Of a stretch of DNA of 64,000 nt, positions 1-7,956 are shown piece after piece. The translations under genes and the position numbers were made by a program. Each line of letters starts with the position of its first letter. Positions within the stretch are counted from its first letter, which is position 1. The notes beneath the pieces are model-generated. The model searched no databases, was not told the origin of the DNA, and was given only the letters and a program-made list of their open reading frames with translations. The DNA is from Lacipirellula limnantheis. Its GTDB lineage: Bacteria; Planctomycetota; Planctomycetia; Pirellulales; Lacipirellulaceae. The DNA is taken from NCBI RefSeq assembly GCF_007746075.1, contig NZ_CP036339.1, positions 2,490,885 to 2,554,884 on the forward strand, written 5' to 3'.

Positions 1-89
1 GCCGACGCGTTCTCCGTCTTCTTGCCGCCGCGCCGCTTGCCGCCCTGTTTCCGCCGAATGCCGCGGCTCAGCCACTTCCCTTCACCCAT
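1..89 (-). CDS. N-terminus of a lysine-rich hypothetical protein (runs off the window)
   Basis: The minus strand opens with ATG at 89 and stays open to the window edge, giving 29 codons that begin MGEGKWLSRGIRRKQGG and are rich in Lys, Arg and Gly. A GGAGA ribosome-binding site lies about 6 bases before the ATG, and a plausible promoter lies 65-93 bases upstream. Too little is visible to name a family. The basic start suggests a nucleic-acid-binding protein, but that is only inference. Confidence 0.45.
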   Translation of the reverse strand, partial: MGEGKWLSRGIRRKQGGKRRGGKKTENAS

Positions 90-153
90 CACTCGTCTCC
101 GGATGTATTCTCAGCGTCCCGACGTTGCGGCGCAGCCGCGCACGCAAACCCCG

Positions 154-182
154 ATTGTAGTTGCGGGCCGGAGAATACGCAA
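154..182 (-). promoter_or_regulatory. Candidate sigma-70-type promoter
   Basis: On the minus strand TTGCGT (177-182) and TACAAT (154-159) are separated by 17 bases. The predicted start site near 147 would give a leader of about 58 bases before the ATG at 89. Apart from this and the hairpin at 458-513, the 450-base gap between 90 and 541 shows nothing recognisable. Confidence 0.35.
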
Positions 183-457
183 AAACTGCGCAGGCGGAAA
201 ATTCGCGGAATTGGGCGAATTTTACCAAATCAGAGCGGCGCCCGTCGGCGTCGTAGCCCGTGGGGAAGGGGGAGTTCTTGGTTGGGCTGCGATCCGAACC
301 GCGACTCGCGGCTCCAGCCGATGAGGCCGCGTGACATTACCGTCGCGTGACGGCCTTTGCCGCCTAAGTCCCGCAGCACCTAGTCCCCGGCTCAAAGAGC
401 GGAGCTTTCTGTTCGTGTGGTCTGCCCTCTTGACCACGAGAGTAATTGCGGCTCAGA

Positions 458-513
458 AACGCCAAAAGCCAGTTCGCTTCACCTGGCGGGGAAGCGAACT
501 GGCTGGCGTTTTT
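458..513. terminator. Strong intrinsic terminator, probably for the barrel gene
   Basis: A 22-base arm (459-480) pairs almost perfectly with 491-512 around a 10-base loop. A T-run follows on the plus strand and a shorter TTTCT on the minus strand. It begins about 30 bases beyond the stop codon of the minus-strand barrel gene, so it most likely ends that transcript. Confidence 0.7.
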
Positions 514-541
514 AGCGTGGCGAATGCCGACGACCGGCTCG

Positions 542-1753
542 TTACCAGATGTACTCGATACCCCCGTGGAAGCCGTTGTAGAGGGCATCGGCTTGCGTAT
601 AGAGGGTTGTCGAGGTCACGTCGGACGGGTCAATGTTGTTGCCGACCGTCACGAGGCTGTTGATGTATAGCACGCGGTAGCCGCCGCGGATCGAGATGCT
701 GGGCAGAATGTCAGCCACCAGATCGATTTTCGCTTCGCCGACGAAGGCGACTTGGTTGCCGTCGGCGCCGAAGTCGACGTTCGTGATATCGGGGTCAGGA
801 ATTGACGTGCTATGCCCGTATTTGAACCGGTTGTTGTAGATGCCGGCTTTGGTCTCGCCGCCCAGTCGTAGGCCTTGGCGGAGCGCGATCCAGCCGTCGC
901 CGCCCAGCTGGGCGCCGACCAAATCGTTGGTCGACTGCCAGTTGATATTGCTGTCGCCGTCGAGGGCAATGGCGTTGAAATTCATATCCTCGGTCATGCG
1001 GACGTACCGGAACCCAGCGAGGTAGGTGCCCGAGATCCGCGGGTTGTACCCCACCCAGTAGCGGCGGTAGCTTAGCTCCGTGCTCTGGAGATCTGATTGG
1101 TAATCGACATTGTAGACCGATCCCTCGTCGAGGCCCTCGATCGGGTCGATGCCGTAATCGGAAAAGACGGAGTTCAGCTGGAAGTCGGCGCCATTGGGGG
1201 CGACGTCGACCGAGTTGACGGTCGAGTTGAATCCGAGGTCGTAGATGCCCATGTAGGTCGCTTCGATGACCGACAGCGGGCCCAGGTCGAGCCGGGCGGC
1301 GATTTCCCAGCCCGCTTCGTAATCGTCGTTCAAATCGCCCGGATCGAGGATCGTCGGGCCGGCGACGCCAATCGAGCCGAGCGGCGGGACGTCGTCAAAC
1401 GACCGGTCGCTCTGCAGAAAGACGGCATTGGCGGCGACGTCGAAGTAATGCGGGCCGCACTGGTCGGGCGTGCTATAACCGCCGAAGTCGGCGTAGCCCG
1501 GGTCGCCGTAGCTGCAGCCGGCGTCAGGAGCGCACATTTCGCCGTAGCCGGCGCTCGGCTCGCAGTAGCTAGCAGGCATGACGATGTTGTCGCCATGCGC
1601 GTCCATGTAAGCGCCGCCTTGGTAGGCTGCTTGTCCCCCCGCCAAGGGCGAAGCTGGCAGATTCGGCGTCTGAGCCGACGCCGTGCGGCTGGTTCCACAG
1701 GCGAGCGCCGCAGCGACCACGGCCGCCGTCGAGCGATTGAAAAGCGATTTCAT
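542..1753 (-). CDS. BBP7-like outer-membrane beta-barrel protein
   Basis: Predicted 403-residue exported protein. The start at 1753 is chosen because the AGGGGG ribosome-binding site is about 8 bases upstream and the product then opens with a signal peptide (MKSLFNRSTAAVVAAALACG, cleavage likely after ASAQ). A Cys/Gly/Tyr-rich stretch follows at about residues 60-85. After that come alternating beta-strand segments with repeated aromatic residues, ending in an aromatic residue (EYIW) as outer-membrane barrels do. The segment GFRYVRMTEDMNF resembles the planctomycete BBP7 barrel family. Substrate and partners are unknown. It is transcribed alone, with a strong terminator directly downstream. 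Confidence 0.7.
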   Translation of the reverse strand: MKSLFNRSTAAVVAAALACGTSRTASAQTPNLPASPLAGGQAAYQGGAYMDAHGDNIVMPASYCEPSAGYGEMCAPDAGCSYGDPGYADFGGYSTPDQCGPHYFDVAANAVFLQSDRSFDDVPPLGSIGVAGPTILDPGDLNDDYEAGWEIAARLDLGPLSVIEATYMGIYDLGFNSTVNSVDVAPNGADFQLNSVFSDYGIDPIEGLDEGSVYNVDYQSDLQSTELSYRRYWVGYNPRISGTYLAGFRYVRMTEDMNFNAIALDGDSNINWQSTNDLVGAQLGGDGWIALRQGLRLGGETKAGIYNNRFKYGHSTSIPDPDITNVDFGADGNQVAFVGEAKIDLVADILPSISIRGGYRVLYINSLVTVGNNIDPSDVTSTTLYTQADALYNGFHGGIEYIW

Positions 1754-2202
1754 CCGTGCATTCCCCCTAGTGCGACGAGAGCTCGACCATCCGTCCCCCC
1801 CGGGAAGGACCCCGTCAGCCGTCGCATCGACCGTGCGTCGACGCGAGCTCGCCATTTCCTGCCGTTGATTCGTGGCAAGCGCTCAGAGACGGTCGCACCA
1901 GTTGTGGACCTTCTCCGGGCTCGGAACAACTTATCGGACTCAGAAATGCGGATTAATCAGGCCTTTCCGCAGATGCGGTAGATTTTCGCGCAAGTTCCCA
2001 AATTAACGCGCCGCCAGCCGTGGCGGTGGCGACGACAAGAATGCTGGCGCCACCCTCGCGGCCGGCCGTCACGGTTCGGCCATTTAGCTGCGGGCGATAG
2101 CCCGCGACCCGCCGCAAGCGGCGGAGCTACATCGGCGTGGCGGCATGGAAGAGCGAGTCGGCGCCGTCATGCGATGGCGTAGCGATGGTGCACCGCGGCT
2201 CT
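1754..2202. other. Gap of 449 bases between nadE and the barrel gene
   Basis: No gene is supported here. It must hold the promoter of the barrel gene (minus strand), but I see no convincing -10/-35 pair. The left-hand part near nadE contains the composite palindrome at 2085-2129. Confidence 0.5.
2085..2129. repeat. Composite palindrome of two nested hairpins
   Basis: Outer arms TAGCT/AGCTA (2085-2089 and 2125-2129) enclose two perfect hairpins: GCGGGC-GATA-GCCCGC (2090-2105) and CCGCCGC-AA-GCGGCGG (2109-2124). It lies 74 bases beyond the nadE stop on the minus strand, so it could protect or end that transcript. There is no T-run. The shape resembles REP-type intergenic repeats. Confidence 0.5.
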
Positions 2203-4200
2203 TCAAGTCGCGAGAGTGTCGACGTACTCGCGCAGTGCAGCCAACTCGCGCTCGAACCCGCTATTAAGAATCGGAAACCGGCACCAACCTTTCGGATCGA
2301 GACCGCGGTCGTCGACGTGGAAGCCGGGCGCGAAGCGTTCGCGTTTCCACTGGTTATGCGACCAAAGCCTGAAGAAGCGTTCGACCCACTGACCGAGTTG
2401 CACGATGCCTTCGTCAAAGAATTGCGGGCGAATGGCGTCGAGAACTTCCACCGGCGTCATCTTGTCGCGGATGGCCGCCCGTTCGATGGCATCGAGCACG
2501 CGGTAGGGCATCAGGTCGCCCTCGTCAGTTTGGCCCTCGGAGGCGGGGCGCAATTCGGCCGTCGGCCGCTGGCTGTTGACGGCCGACAGGGCCGAGAGCG
2601 GGCCGACGCCTTGAGGTCCCGTCGTTTCCATCCATTGGAGCCATTCGAGCAGGTACGCTTTGTCGACTCCGCTGATCGGCGCCAGCCCGCCGCAGGTGTC
2701 GCCATCCATCGTCGCGTAACCAACCGCCGCTTCGCTGCGGTTGCTCGTGACCAACAGCAGCGCATCTCGCAGATTGGCGAGCAGCCACGCCGCGGGGCCG
2801 CGGGCGCGGGCCTGGATGTTCTGCAACGCGACATCGTCGCGGTCCCAGGTTAGCTCGCGTCCAACGGCCTTCGAGACGGTCGCGACATACCCATCCACCA
2901 GTGCGTCGATGTTCCAATGGAGGAATTCCGCGCCCGTCGCTTTCGCAATGCTTTCGGCCGCGTTTCGGGTCGTCTCGCCGCTGTTGCGAGTCGCCTGGTA
3001 AACGCAGGCCAGCAAACGACCGACGATCGCCTCGGCACTGGCGGCAGTGGCAAGGTCTCGAACCATGGGCAGTCGCGCCGCGAAATCGTTGACGCCAAGC
3101 TCCGCGATCCCCAGCCGCGCCATCAACCACACCAGCGTCGTCACCGCGGCCGAATCGGCGCCCCCGCTGAGCGAGACGACGAAGCCGCGACTGCGGCTCT
3201 TGCGCAGATAGTCGAAGAGACCCAGTGCCGCCGCGCGCGCGAATTCCTCGTGCTTCGGCGGCGGCGAAGCGTCCCACGGCGCAGGTTTGGCGACGGGGCA
3301 GGGAAGCGTCGGAGATTGCAGGCGGTAAGCCGAGCGCACCGTTTCGCCGCCGTATGCCTGCGGCGGCAGGCTCGGCTCGCTGGAGGTGGCCTTCAGTCGG
3401 CGATTGGCGTGAACGTCGACGTCGGCGCAAATTAGCGAACGATCGCCGAACGCAAGTCGCGGACCTTCGGCGAGCATTCGTCCGCTGCTGGCGATCTGCG
3501 TGCCGCCGTCGAAGATGGTTCGACCCGCTTCGTTGCCCAAGAGATTGGCGAAAGCGAAGCTGACGTCGAAGGTGCGCGAGCCTTCGAGCACAATCCGCCG
3601 ACGAATGTCCTGCTTGCCAAACGAAAAGTGGCTTGCTGTCGGATTGAGAATGACGTCGGCGCCGCCGGCAGCGAGCCGCGAACCGGGACGATCCGCGACC
3701 CAAGCGTCGCGGCAGATCTCGATGCCAATCCGCACGCCGCCGCAGTTGTAGAGGAGGTCGCCTACCGGGACTTCGCGACCGTCGATCTCGACCCGTTCGA
3801 CGGCGCCCGGCGGCCACTTGCGGAACCAACGCGGCTCGTAATGGATGCCGTCCCCGGCCAAATGTTGTTTGAGCGTGAAGCCCATCAACTCGCCGTCGCA
3901 CAACATCGCCGCTGCGTTGTACAGGCCGCGGTTCACCATGAGCGGCAACCCAAGCGCCACCGCCATGCCTGCGGTCGCCGGGGCGACCTCGGCGAGCATG
4001 TCGAGAGCTGCCGACTGCAACCCAGTTGAGAAGAACTGGTCTTCGCAGCCATAACCCGTGATGCAGAGCTCAGGAAGGCACAGAATCGCCGCATCAGCAG
4101 CCTTTGCTTCGTCAATGGCGGCGAGAATGCGGTCTCGATTGCCGACCCAATCCATCGGAGTCTGGTTCAGCGCGGCGGCGGCGAGGCGGAGTTTGAGCAT
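2203..4200 (-). CDS. nadE: Glutamine-dependent NAD(+) synthetase
   Basis: Cytosolic 665-residue enzyme that amidates nicotinic acid adenine dinucleotide to NAD(+), taking ammonia from glutamine. Residues 1-280 are a nitrilase-type glutaminase with the expected Glu44 (LCLPELCITGY), Lys111 (TLKQHLAGDGIHYEPRWF) and Cys163 (GIEICRDAW). Residues from about 320 form the ATP-dependent synthetase with the pyrophosphate loop SGGADSAAV at 344-352. The length fits the two-domain bacterial form. It lies 61 bases downstream of cinA on the same strand. The CinA C-domain family can deamidate NMN to NaMN, so the pair may act together in pyridine nucleotide recycling. Confidence 0.95.
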   Translation of the reverse strand: MLKLRLAAAALNQTPMDWVGNRDRILAAIDEAKAADAAILCLPELCITGYGCEDQFFSTGLQSAALDMLAEVAPATAGMAVALGLPLMVNRGLYNAAAMLCDGELMGFTLKQHLAGDGIHYEPRWFRKWPPGAVERVEIDGREVPVGDLLYNCGGVRIGIEICRDAWVADRPGSRLAAGGADVILNPTASHFSFGKQDIRRRIVLEGSRTFDVSFAFANLLGNEAGRTIFDGGTQIASSGRMLAEGPRLAFGDRSLICADVDVHANRRLKATSSEPSLPPQAYGGETVRSAYRLQSPTLPCPVAKPAPWDASPPPKHEEFARAAALGLFDYLRKSRSRGFVVSLSGGADSAAVTTLVWLMARLGIAELGVNDFAARLPMVRDLATAASAEAIVGRLLACVYQATRNSGETTRNAAESIAKATGAEFLHWNIDALVDGYVATVSKAVGRELTWDRDDVALQNIQARARGPAAWLLANLRDALLLVTSNRSEAAVGYATMDGDTCGGLAPISGVDKAYLLEWLQWMETTGPQGVGPLSALSAVNSQRPTAELRPASEGQTDEGDLMPYRVLDAIERAAIRDKMTPVEVLDAIRPQFFDEGIVQLGQWVERFFRLWSHNQWKRERFAPGFHVDDRGLDPKGWCRFPILNSGFERELAALREYVDTLAT

Positions 4201-4261
4201 GTCGCAAGTATACGTCGCCGCCCTTCGCGCGAAAGGCGTGGCGGCCGCGACGTCGCCGGCC

Positions 4262-5518
4262 TTAACCGATCGGGTCAGGCTCGTTGCCGAGCAGAATCAA
4301 CCGGAGGGCGTTCAGGGCTTGTTTCGCCGTCCGCGACTGCCGAATGGCCGGATGCGACGCGCAGCCGAACTGTAGCCGGCGCACGCGGTCCGGCGTTGCA
4401 ATCGAAATGTAGACCTTGGCGTCGGGACCGTCCGACGCCGCGGGAAAGGCCGCAACGCCGATGCCAAAGTCAGCCTCGCACGCACGGCGGACCCATTCCG
4501 CGGCGGCCGTGGCCACGGCCGAACTGCATGGCGCCGCGTCGCGCAGCGCTGTGTCGCCCGTGAGTTGCTCCAGCTGGCGCAGACCGCCGATGACAAACCC
4601 GCCGGCAAGCACCGACTGTTCCGGCGCCGCCCTGGCCAGCCACTCCGACACCAGCCCTCCGGTCGCCCACTCCGCGACGGAAACGGTCTGCTGCTGCCCG
4701 GCGAGCAGCCGTGCATCGACCGATTCGAGTTCGTCTTCTTCTTCGCCGTACGCGATTGTGCCCAGTAGTTCGTAAATCGTCGCGGCCGTCGGTTCCATCG
4801 CGGCAAAGCACGCAGCGTCGTCCGGCCCCGCCGCGGTGATGCGGAGCGTGATCGTGGCGTCACTCACCGTGATCCCCACCGACGGCTCGCGTCCGCGACG
4901 GATGAGGTCGGGCAGCATCGCTTCCAGTTGGCTCTCGCCGACGCCAAAGCACTTAATGCGTCGATGGCGGATCACGCGCGCTTCGCCACGCGCCGCCACA
5001 ATTGCCGGGACCACCGTCTGCTGCCACATTGGCTTCATTTCCGCCGGCACGCCAGGCACCGCGAAAACGTCGCACGGCCCACGCTCGGCGCGCACCACGC
5101 GCAGCGCAATGCCCGGCGCCGTGCCATGCTCGTTGGGAATGGCCGAGGCGCCCGCCGGAAAATCCGCCTGCACGGCGTTCCGCTCAGGCATTTGGCGTCC
5201 GCGTCGCTCGAACAACTGCCGAATCGCCGTCAGCGACGCCTCGTCGCGCACAAGATCCACGCCAACCGCCGCGGCGATGGACTGGCGCGTGAGATCGTCG
5301 GCCGTCGGCCCCAGGCCCCCGGTGGCGACCACCACGTCGACGCGATCGATGGCGGTCCGGAAGACCGCGACGTTATCAGCGAGGTGGTCGCCGATCGTCG
5401 AATGAAACGCCACGTCGACGCCCAGCTCAGTGAGCCGCTCGGCCAACCACTGGGTGTTCGTGTCGAGCCGCTGGCCCGTGATGATTTCGTCGCCAATGGC
5501 GATAATTTCTGCTCTCAT
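4262..5518 (-). CDS. cinA: CinA-like protein: molybdopterin-binding-fold plus divergent NMN-deamidase domain
   Basis: The 418-residue product begins MRAEIIAIGDEIITGQ, the classic CinA N-terminus. I use the ATG at 5518 because the codons before it are not conserved in the family. The N-terminal MoCF/COG1058 domain (about 1-170) has the TGGLGPTADDLTRQ motif. The C-terminal PncC domain starts near residue 270, where the usual AESCTGG active-site loop reads AEWATGG: the conserved Ser and Cys are replaced by Trp and Ala. NMN-deamidase activity may therefore be lost or altered. ADP-ribose pyrophosphatase activity is known for the N-terminal domain of relatives. It is the likely first gene of a cinA-nadE unit. 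Confidence 0.85.
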   Translation of the reverse strand: MRAEIIAIGDEIITGQRLDTNTQWLAERLTELGVDVAFHSTIGDHLADNVAVFRTAIDRVDVVVATGGLGPTADDLTRQSIAAAVGVDLVRDEASLTAIRQLFERRGRQMPERNAVQADFPAGASAIPNEHGTAPGIALRVVRAERGPCDVFAVPGVPAEMKPMWQQTVVPAIVAARGEARVIRHRRIKCFGVGESQLEAMLPDLIRRGREPSVGITVSDATITLRITAAGPDDAACFAAMEPTAATIYELLGTIAYGEEEDELESVDARLLAGQQQTVSVAEWATGGLVSEWLARAAPEQSVLAGGFVIGGLRQLEQLTGDTALRDAAPCSSAVATAAAEWVRRACEADFGIGVAAFPAASDGPDAKVYISIATPDRVRRLQFGCASHPAIRQSRTAKQALNALRLILLGNEPDPIG

Positions 5519-5578
5519 TCCCAAAGTCTGCCCCGCGGGGGTCGACTTGGGAAGACGCAAGTTGCTTCGTCAAGCCGC

Positions 5579-6193
5579 CTAGTGCCCGCCGAAGGTCACT
5601 CCCCAACTGACGCCGGGCCGATGGCAATGGTAGTCGGGTCCCCAGTAGGGCGGCGGGTAGTAGTGCTCCACGATCACCGGTTGCGGGCTCGCCATCATGA
5701 CCGGCGCCGGTCCCATCGGAATCGGCGGGGCCTGCATCGTCTGAATCACCTCTGGCGCGACGCCGTTGTTATGGAGGTAGATCACGTCATTGGCGGTCAT
5801 TGGCCGAGCCATGCCCGAGGTGCGGACGTAGTTCGAGATCAGCTGTGGATTCACGCCCGAGCGCGTCATCGCGATGACTTCCTCCGGCGTCGCCGCCCCG
5901 GCTTGCACCTGACGTCCCATCGCCATGGCAATCTCGGCGCGGTTCTGAGCCTGAATGTCGTCCAGCGCCGTTCCGACCGCGGCGCCGCCGAGTGCGCCGA
6001 CGCCAGCGCCGATCAGCGCGCCTCCCGCGGTACTGCCGACGGCGTTGCCAACCAGCGCGCCAACGCCCGCGCCGCCGAGGGCGCCGATGCCGGCGCCGCG
6101 GTCGGAGTAGTAGGGTGAACGGCAACCGGCGGCGGCGAGGCCGATTGTTAGCAAGAGCGAAGCCGTAGCGGCTCGGCAAGCGAGGCGGGTCAT
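5579..6193 (-). CDS. Glycine-zipper lipoprotein
   Basis: Predicted 204-residue lipoprotein. A signal peptide with a lipobox-like end (GLAAAGC, Cys at about residue 22) is followed by a glycine-zipper region with repeated GAGIGALGGAGVGALVGNAV-like segments (about 30-75), as in envelope and 17-kDa-antigen-like proteins. The middle part (about 80-150) has two short helical repeats that resemble each other (TPEEVIAMTRSGVNPQLI and TANDVIYLHNNGVAPEVI). The tail is rich in Pro, Tyr and His. I use the start at 6193 because it places the signal sequence at the N-terminus. The function is unknown; an envelope-spanning structural role is inference. Confidence 0.75.
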   Translation of the reverse strand: MTRLACRAATASLLLTIGLAAAGCRSPYYSDRGAGIGALGGAGVGALVGNAVGSTAGGALIGAGVGALGGAAVGTALDDIQAQNRAEIAMAMGRQVQAGAATPEEVIAMTRSGVNPQLISNYVRTSGMARPMTANDVIYLHNNGVAPEVIQTMQAPPIPMGPAPVMMASPQPVIVEHYYPPPYWGPDYHCHRPGVSWGVTFGGH

Positions 6194-6314
6194 TACAATG
6201 GGCCCCAGGGGGGTGACTCTAAGGGGTGCGGGGCGGGAATCGTCCCAGCAGGTTGCACCGGGGTCAACGCCATCTCCTCCCGCCATCGGGGGGTAATTTC
6301 CGGGCGCCAGCGAC

Positions 6315-6343
6315 TTGCAACCGCGTAGACCGGGGCGTAGACT
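6315..6343 (+). promoter_or_regulatory. Candidate promoter of the SAM-II-controlled transcript
   Basis: TTGCAA (6315-6320) and TAGACT (6338-6343) are spaced by exactly 17 bases. The predicted transcription start near 6350 falls immediately before the riboswitch aptamer, which supports both calls. Confidence 0.45.
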
Positions 6344-6350
6344 TCAAACA

Positions 6351-6396
6351 ACTCGGGATTTGTGGCCGCTTGCAGCCGACACTGCTAAAGAGCCAA
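6351..6396 (+). ncRNA. SAM-II (metA-type) riboswitch aptamer
   Basis: The segment matches the conserved SAM-II layout. A P1 stem TCGG (6353-6356)/CCGA (6376-6379) is followed by the conserved GATTTG (6357-6362). A pseudoknot strand TGGC (6363-6366) comes next, then CGCTTGCAG (6368-6375, conserved TTGCA), a short linker, the conserved GCTAAAGA (6384-6391), and the closing pseudoknot strand GCCA (6392-6395). All conserved blocks are in the right order and the two helices are compatible. Known SAM-II RNAs turn down methionine/SAM synthesis genes when S-adenosylmethionine is high. Here the next genes are two cystathionine-gamma-synthase-type enzymes, which fits. It was identified by eye, not by a covariance model. 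Confidence 0.8.
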
Positions 6397-6465
6397 GCCG
6401 TTGCCCCCCTTGCCGTCATTGGCCGTGGGGGGTGGCGGCAAATTTAACGGAGCTTGGTGAGCATC

Positions 6466-6500
6466 AAGCCGCATTCGCCGAGAGCGCATGCGGCTTTTTT
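6466..6500 (+). terminator. Intrinsic terminator in the riboswitch leader
   Basis: AAGCCGCAT (6466-6474) pairs with ATGCGGCTT (6488-6496), and the T-run covers 6495-6500. It lies 70 bases beyond the SAM-II aptamer and 68 bases before the coding region, where a transcription-attenuation platform belongs. A competing helix between 6392-6402 and 6446-6458 overlaps the aptamer pseudoknot strand. Confidence 0.75.
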
Positions 6501-6567
6501 CGTGCCTGGACGTCGACCCTAGCACGCCGAAGCCGGAGGCCAACGTCCACTCACCGAGACGCCAGAA

Positions 6568-7818
6568 ATGAGTCACGCCCAGATGACCCGCCCGACCGCT
6601 CCCGGCGACATATCCTCTGTTTCGCCGAGCCTGCCGACTCCCGAACAGCAGTTTGCCACCGCCGCGGTTCACGCTGGCGAAGCTCGCCAGAAGCCGGGCG
6701 ACGCCATTACCGATCCCATCTTTTGTGCTTCCACCTACACCTTCGCCGACACGCAGTCGGTCATCGACTTTATCGAGCAGGAGCAACCCCGCGAGGAATA
6801 CGGGCGCTACGGCAACCCAGGCGAGCGGGTGGTGGAGCGGAAGCTGGCCGCGTTGGAAGGGGCCGAGGAAGCGGTCCTGTACTCCAGCGGGATGGCGGCG
6901 TTGGTCGGCCTGCTGATGGCCAAACTGAGCGCCGGCGATGAGGTTATCTTCTTCGACGAGTGTTACCACCGTAGCCGCGAGTTTTGCACCAAGCACCTCG
7001 GTCGCTTCGGCGTCACCACGCGCCAGGTGAAGACCTGCGACTACGCCGCGATGGAAGCTGCGATCACGCCAAAGACGCGCATGCTGATCAGCGAGTCCCC
7101 CACCAATCCCCACCTGAGCGTCGTCGACCTGGAGCGGTTCGCGGAAATCGGCCGCAAACGCGGCGTCGATACGCTGATCGATGCGACCCTCGCCACCCCG
7201 TACAACCTGCGCCCAATTGCCGCGGGCGTCGATTTTGTCCTTCATTCCGCGACGAAGTACCTCGGCGGCCACAACGACCTGCTCGCGGGGGTGGTGCTTG
7301 GTTCCAAGGAAAAGATGGAGCCGGTCCGCAACCTCCGCGGCATTATGGGCGCCGTCAATGGTCCGCAGAATTGCTACCTCCTCGGCCGCGGCCTGAAGAC
7401 CTTTGAGCTTCGCATGCAGCGGCACAACGAAAATGGCATGATGGTGGCCGAATTTCTCGCCGGACATCCGCGGATTGAACGGGTCTACTACCCGGGCCTG
7501 CCTACGCACCCTTACTACGAAATTGCCCGCAAGACGATGCGCGGTTTTGGCGGTCTGGTGACGTTCCTCGTGAAGGACGCCGATTGGCGGGCCACCGCCG
7601 ACGTCATTGATGCGGTAAAAATTCCGCGCATCGCCCCGAGCCTGGGCGGCGTCGAATCGCTCATCGAGCAACCGCTCGTGATGAGCTACTACCAGCAAAC
7701 GCCCGAGGCCCGTAAGCAGTTCGGCATCTACGACAACATGATCCGGATGAGCTGCGGCATCGAGAGCGCGGACGATCTCATCGCGGACTTGAGCCAGGCG
7801 CTGGACGGCGCCGCGTAA
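6568..7818 (+). CDS. Cystathionine gamma-synthase-type PLP enzyme (first of two)
   Basis: Cytosolic 416-residue enzyme of the Cys/Met-metabolism PLP family (fold type I). Visible motifs are the phosphate-contact region around YGRYGNPGERVVERKLAALE (79-98) and the segment YSSGMAAL (105-112). The cofactor lysine is Lys230 in SATKYLGGHND, and SLGGVESLIEQP is near the C-terminus. Members transfer sulfur onto activated homoserine or cleave cystathionine; the sequence alone does not settle the exact reaction. The SAM-II leader argues for a role in methionine synthesis. The first 30 residues are a family-atypical extension; ATG at 6583 is an alternative start. Confidence 0.85.
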   Translation: MSHAQMTRPTAPGDISSVSPSLPTPEQQFATAAVHAGEARQKPGDAITDPIFCASTYTFADTQSVIDFIEQEQPREEYGRYGNPGERVVERKLAALEGAEEAVLYSSGMAALVGLLMAKLSAGDEVIFFDECYHRSREFCTKHLGRFGVTTRQVKTCDYAAMEAAITPKTRMLISESPTNPHLSVVDLERFAEIGRKRGVDTLIDATLATPYNLRPIAAGVDFVLHSATKYLGGHNDLLAGVVLGSKEKMEPVRNLRGIMGAVNGPQNCYLLGRGLKTFELRMQRHNENGMMVAEFLAGHPRIERVYYPGLPTHPYYEIARKTMRGFGGLVTFLVKDADWRATADVIDAVKIPRIAPSLGGVESLIEQPLVMSYYQQTPEARKQFGIYDNMIRMSCGIESADDLIADLSQALDGAA

Positions 7819-7855
7819 TCTCGGCGTCGCAATAAATTTTCCCATACCGCCACAT

Positions 7856-7887
7856 CCATTTAGCCCCGTCCGCTCGCGGCTAAATGG
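7856..7887. repeat. Perfect 10-bp inverted repeat between the two PLP genes
   Basis: CCATTTAGCC (7856-7865) and GGCTAAATGG (7878-7887) form a perfect stem with a 12-base loop, 38 bases after the first PLP gene. No T-run follows, so it may be a processing or RNA-stability hairpin within a common transcript, or an operator for the second gene. Confidence 0.5.
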
Positions 7888-7956
7888 CCGCCTCGGCATG
7901 GTTCGTCATGTTGTAGGCGCGTTCGCGAACACCGAACTCGATCCCAAGACTCGCCC

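Noticed and set aside
458..513. Considered a mobile-element end for the strong hairpin
   Set aside because: It is a single stem with T-run directly behind a stop codon and is adequately explained as a terminator.
1097..1981. Long open frame on the plus strand opposite the outer-membrane barrel gene
   Set aside because: Its translation is a string of Val/Asp/Arg-rich residues without a domain. The minus-strand frame has a signal peptide, barrel strands and a terminator. It is a high-GC shadow.
6385..7899. 504-residue open frame on the minus strand opposite the first PLP gene
   Set aside because: It covers a well-conserved PLP enzyme in the other strand and has no recognisable motif or ribosome-binding site.
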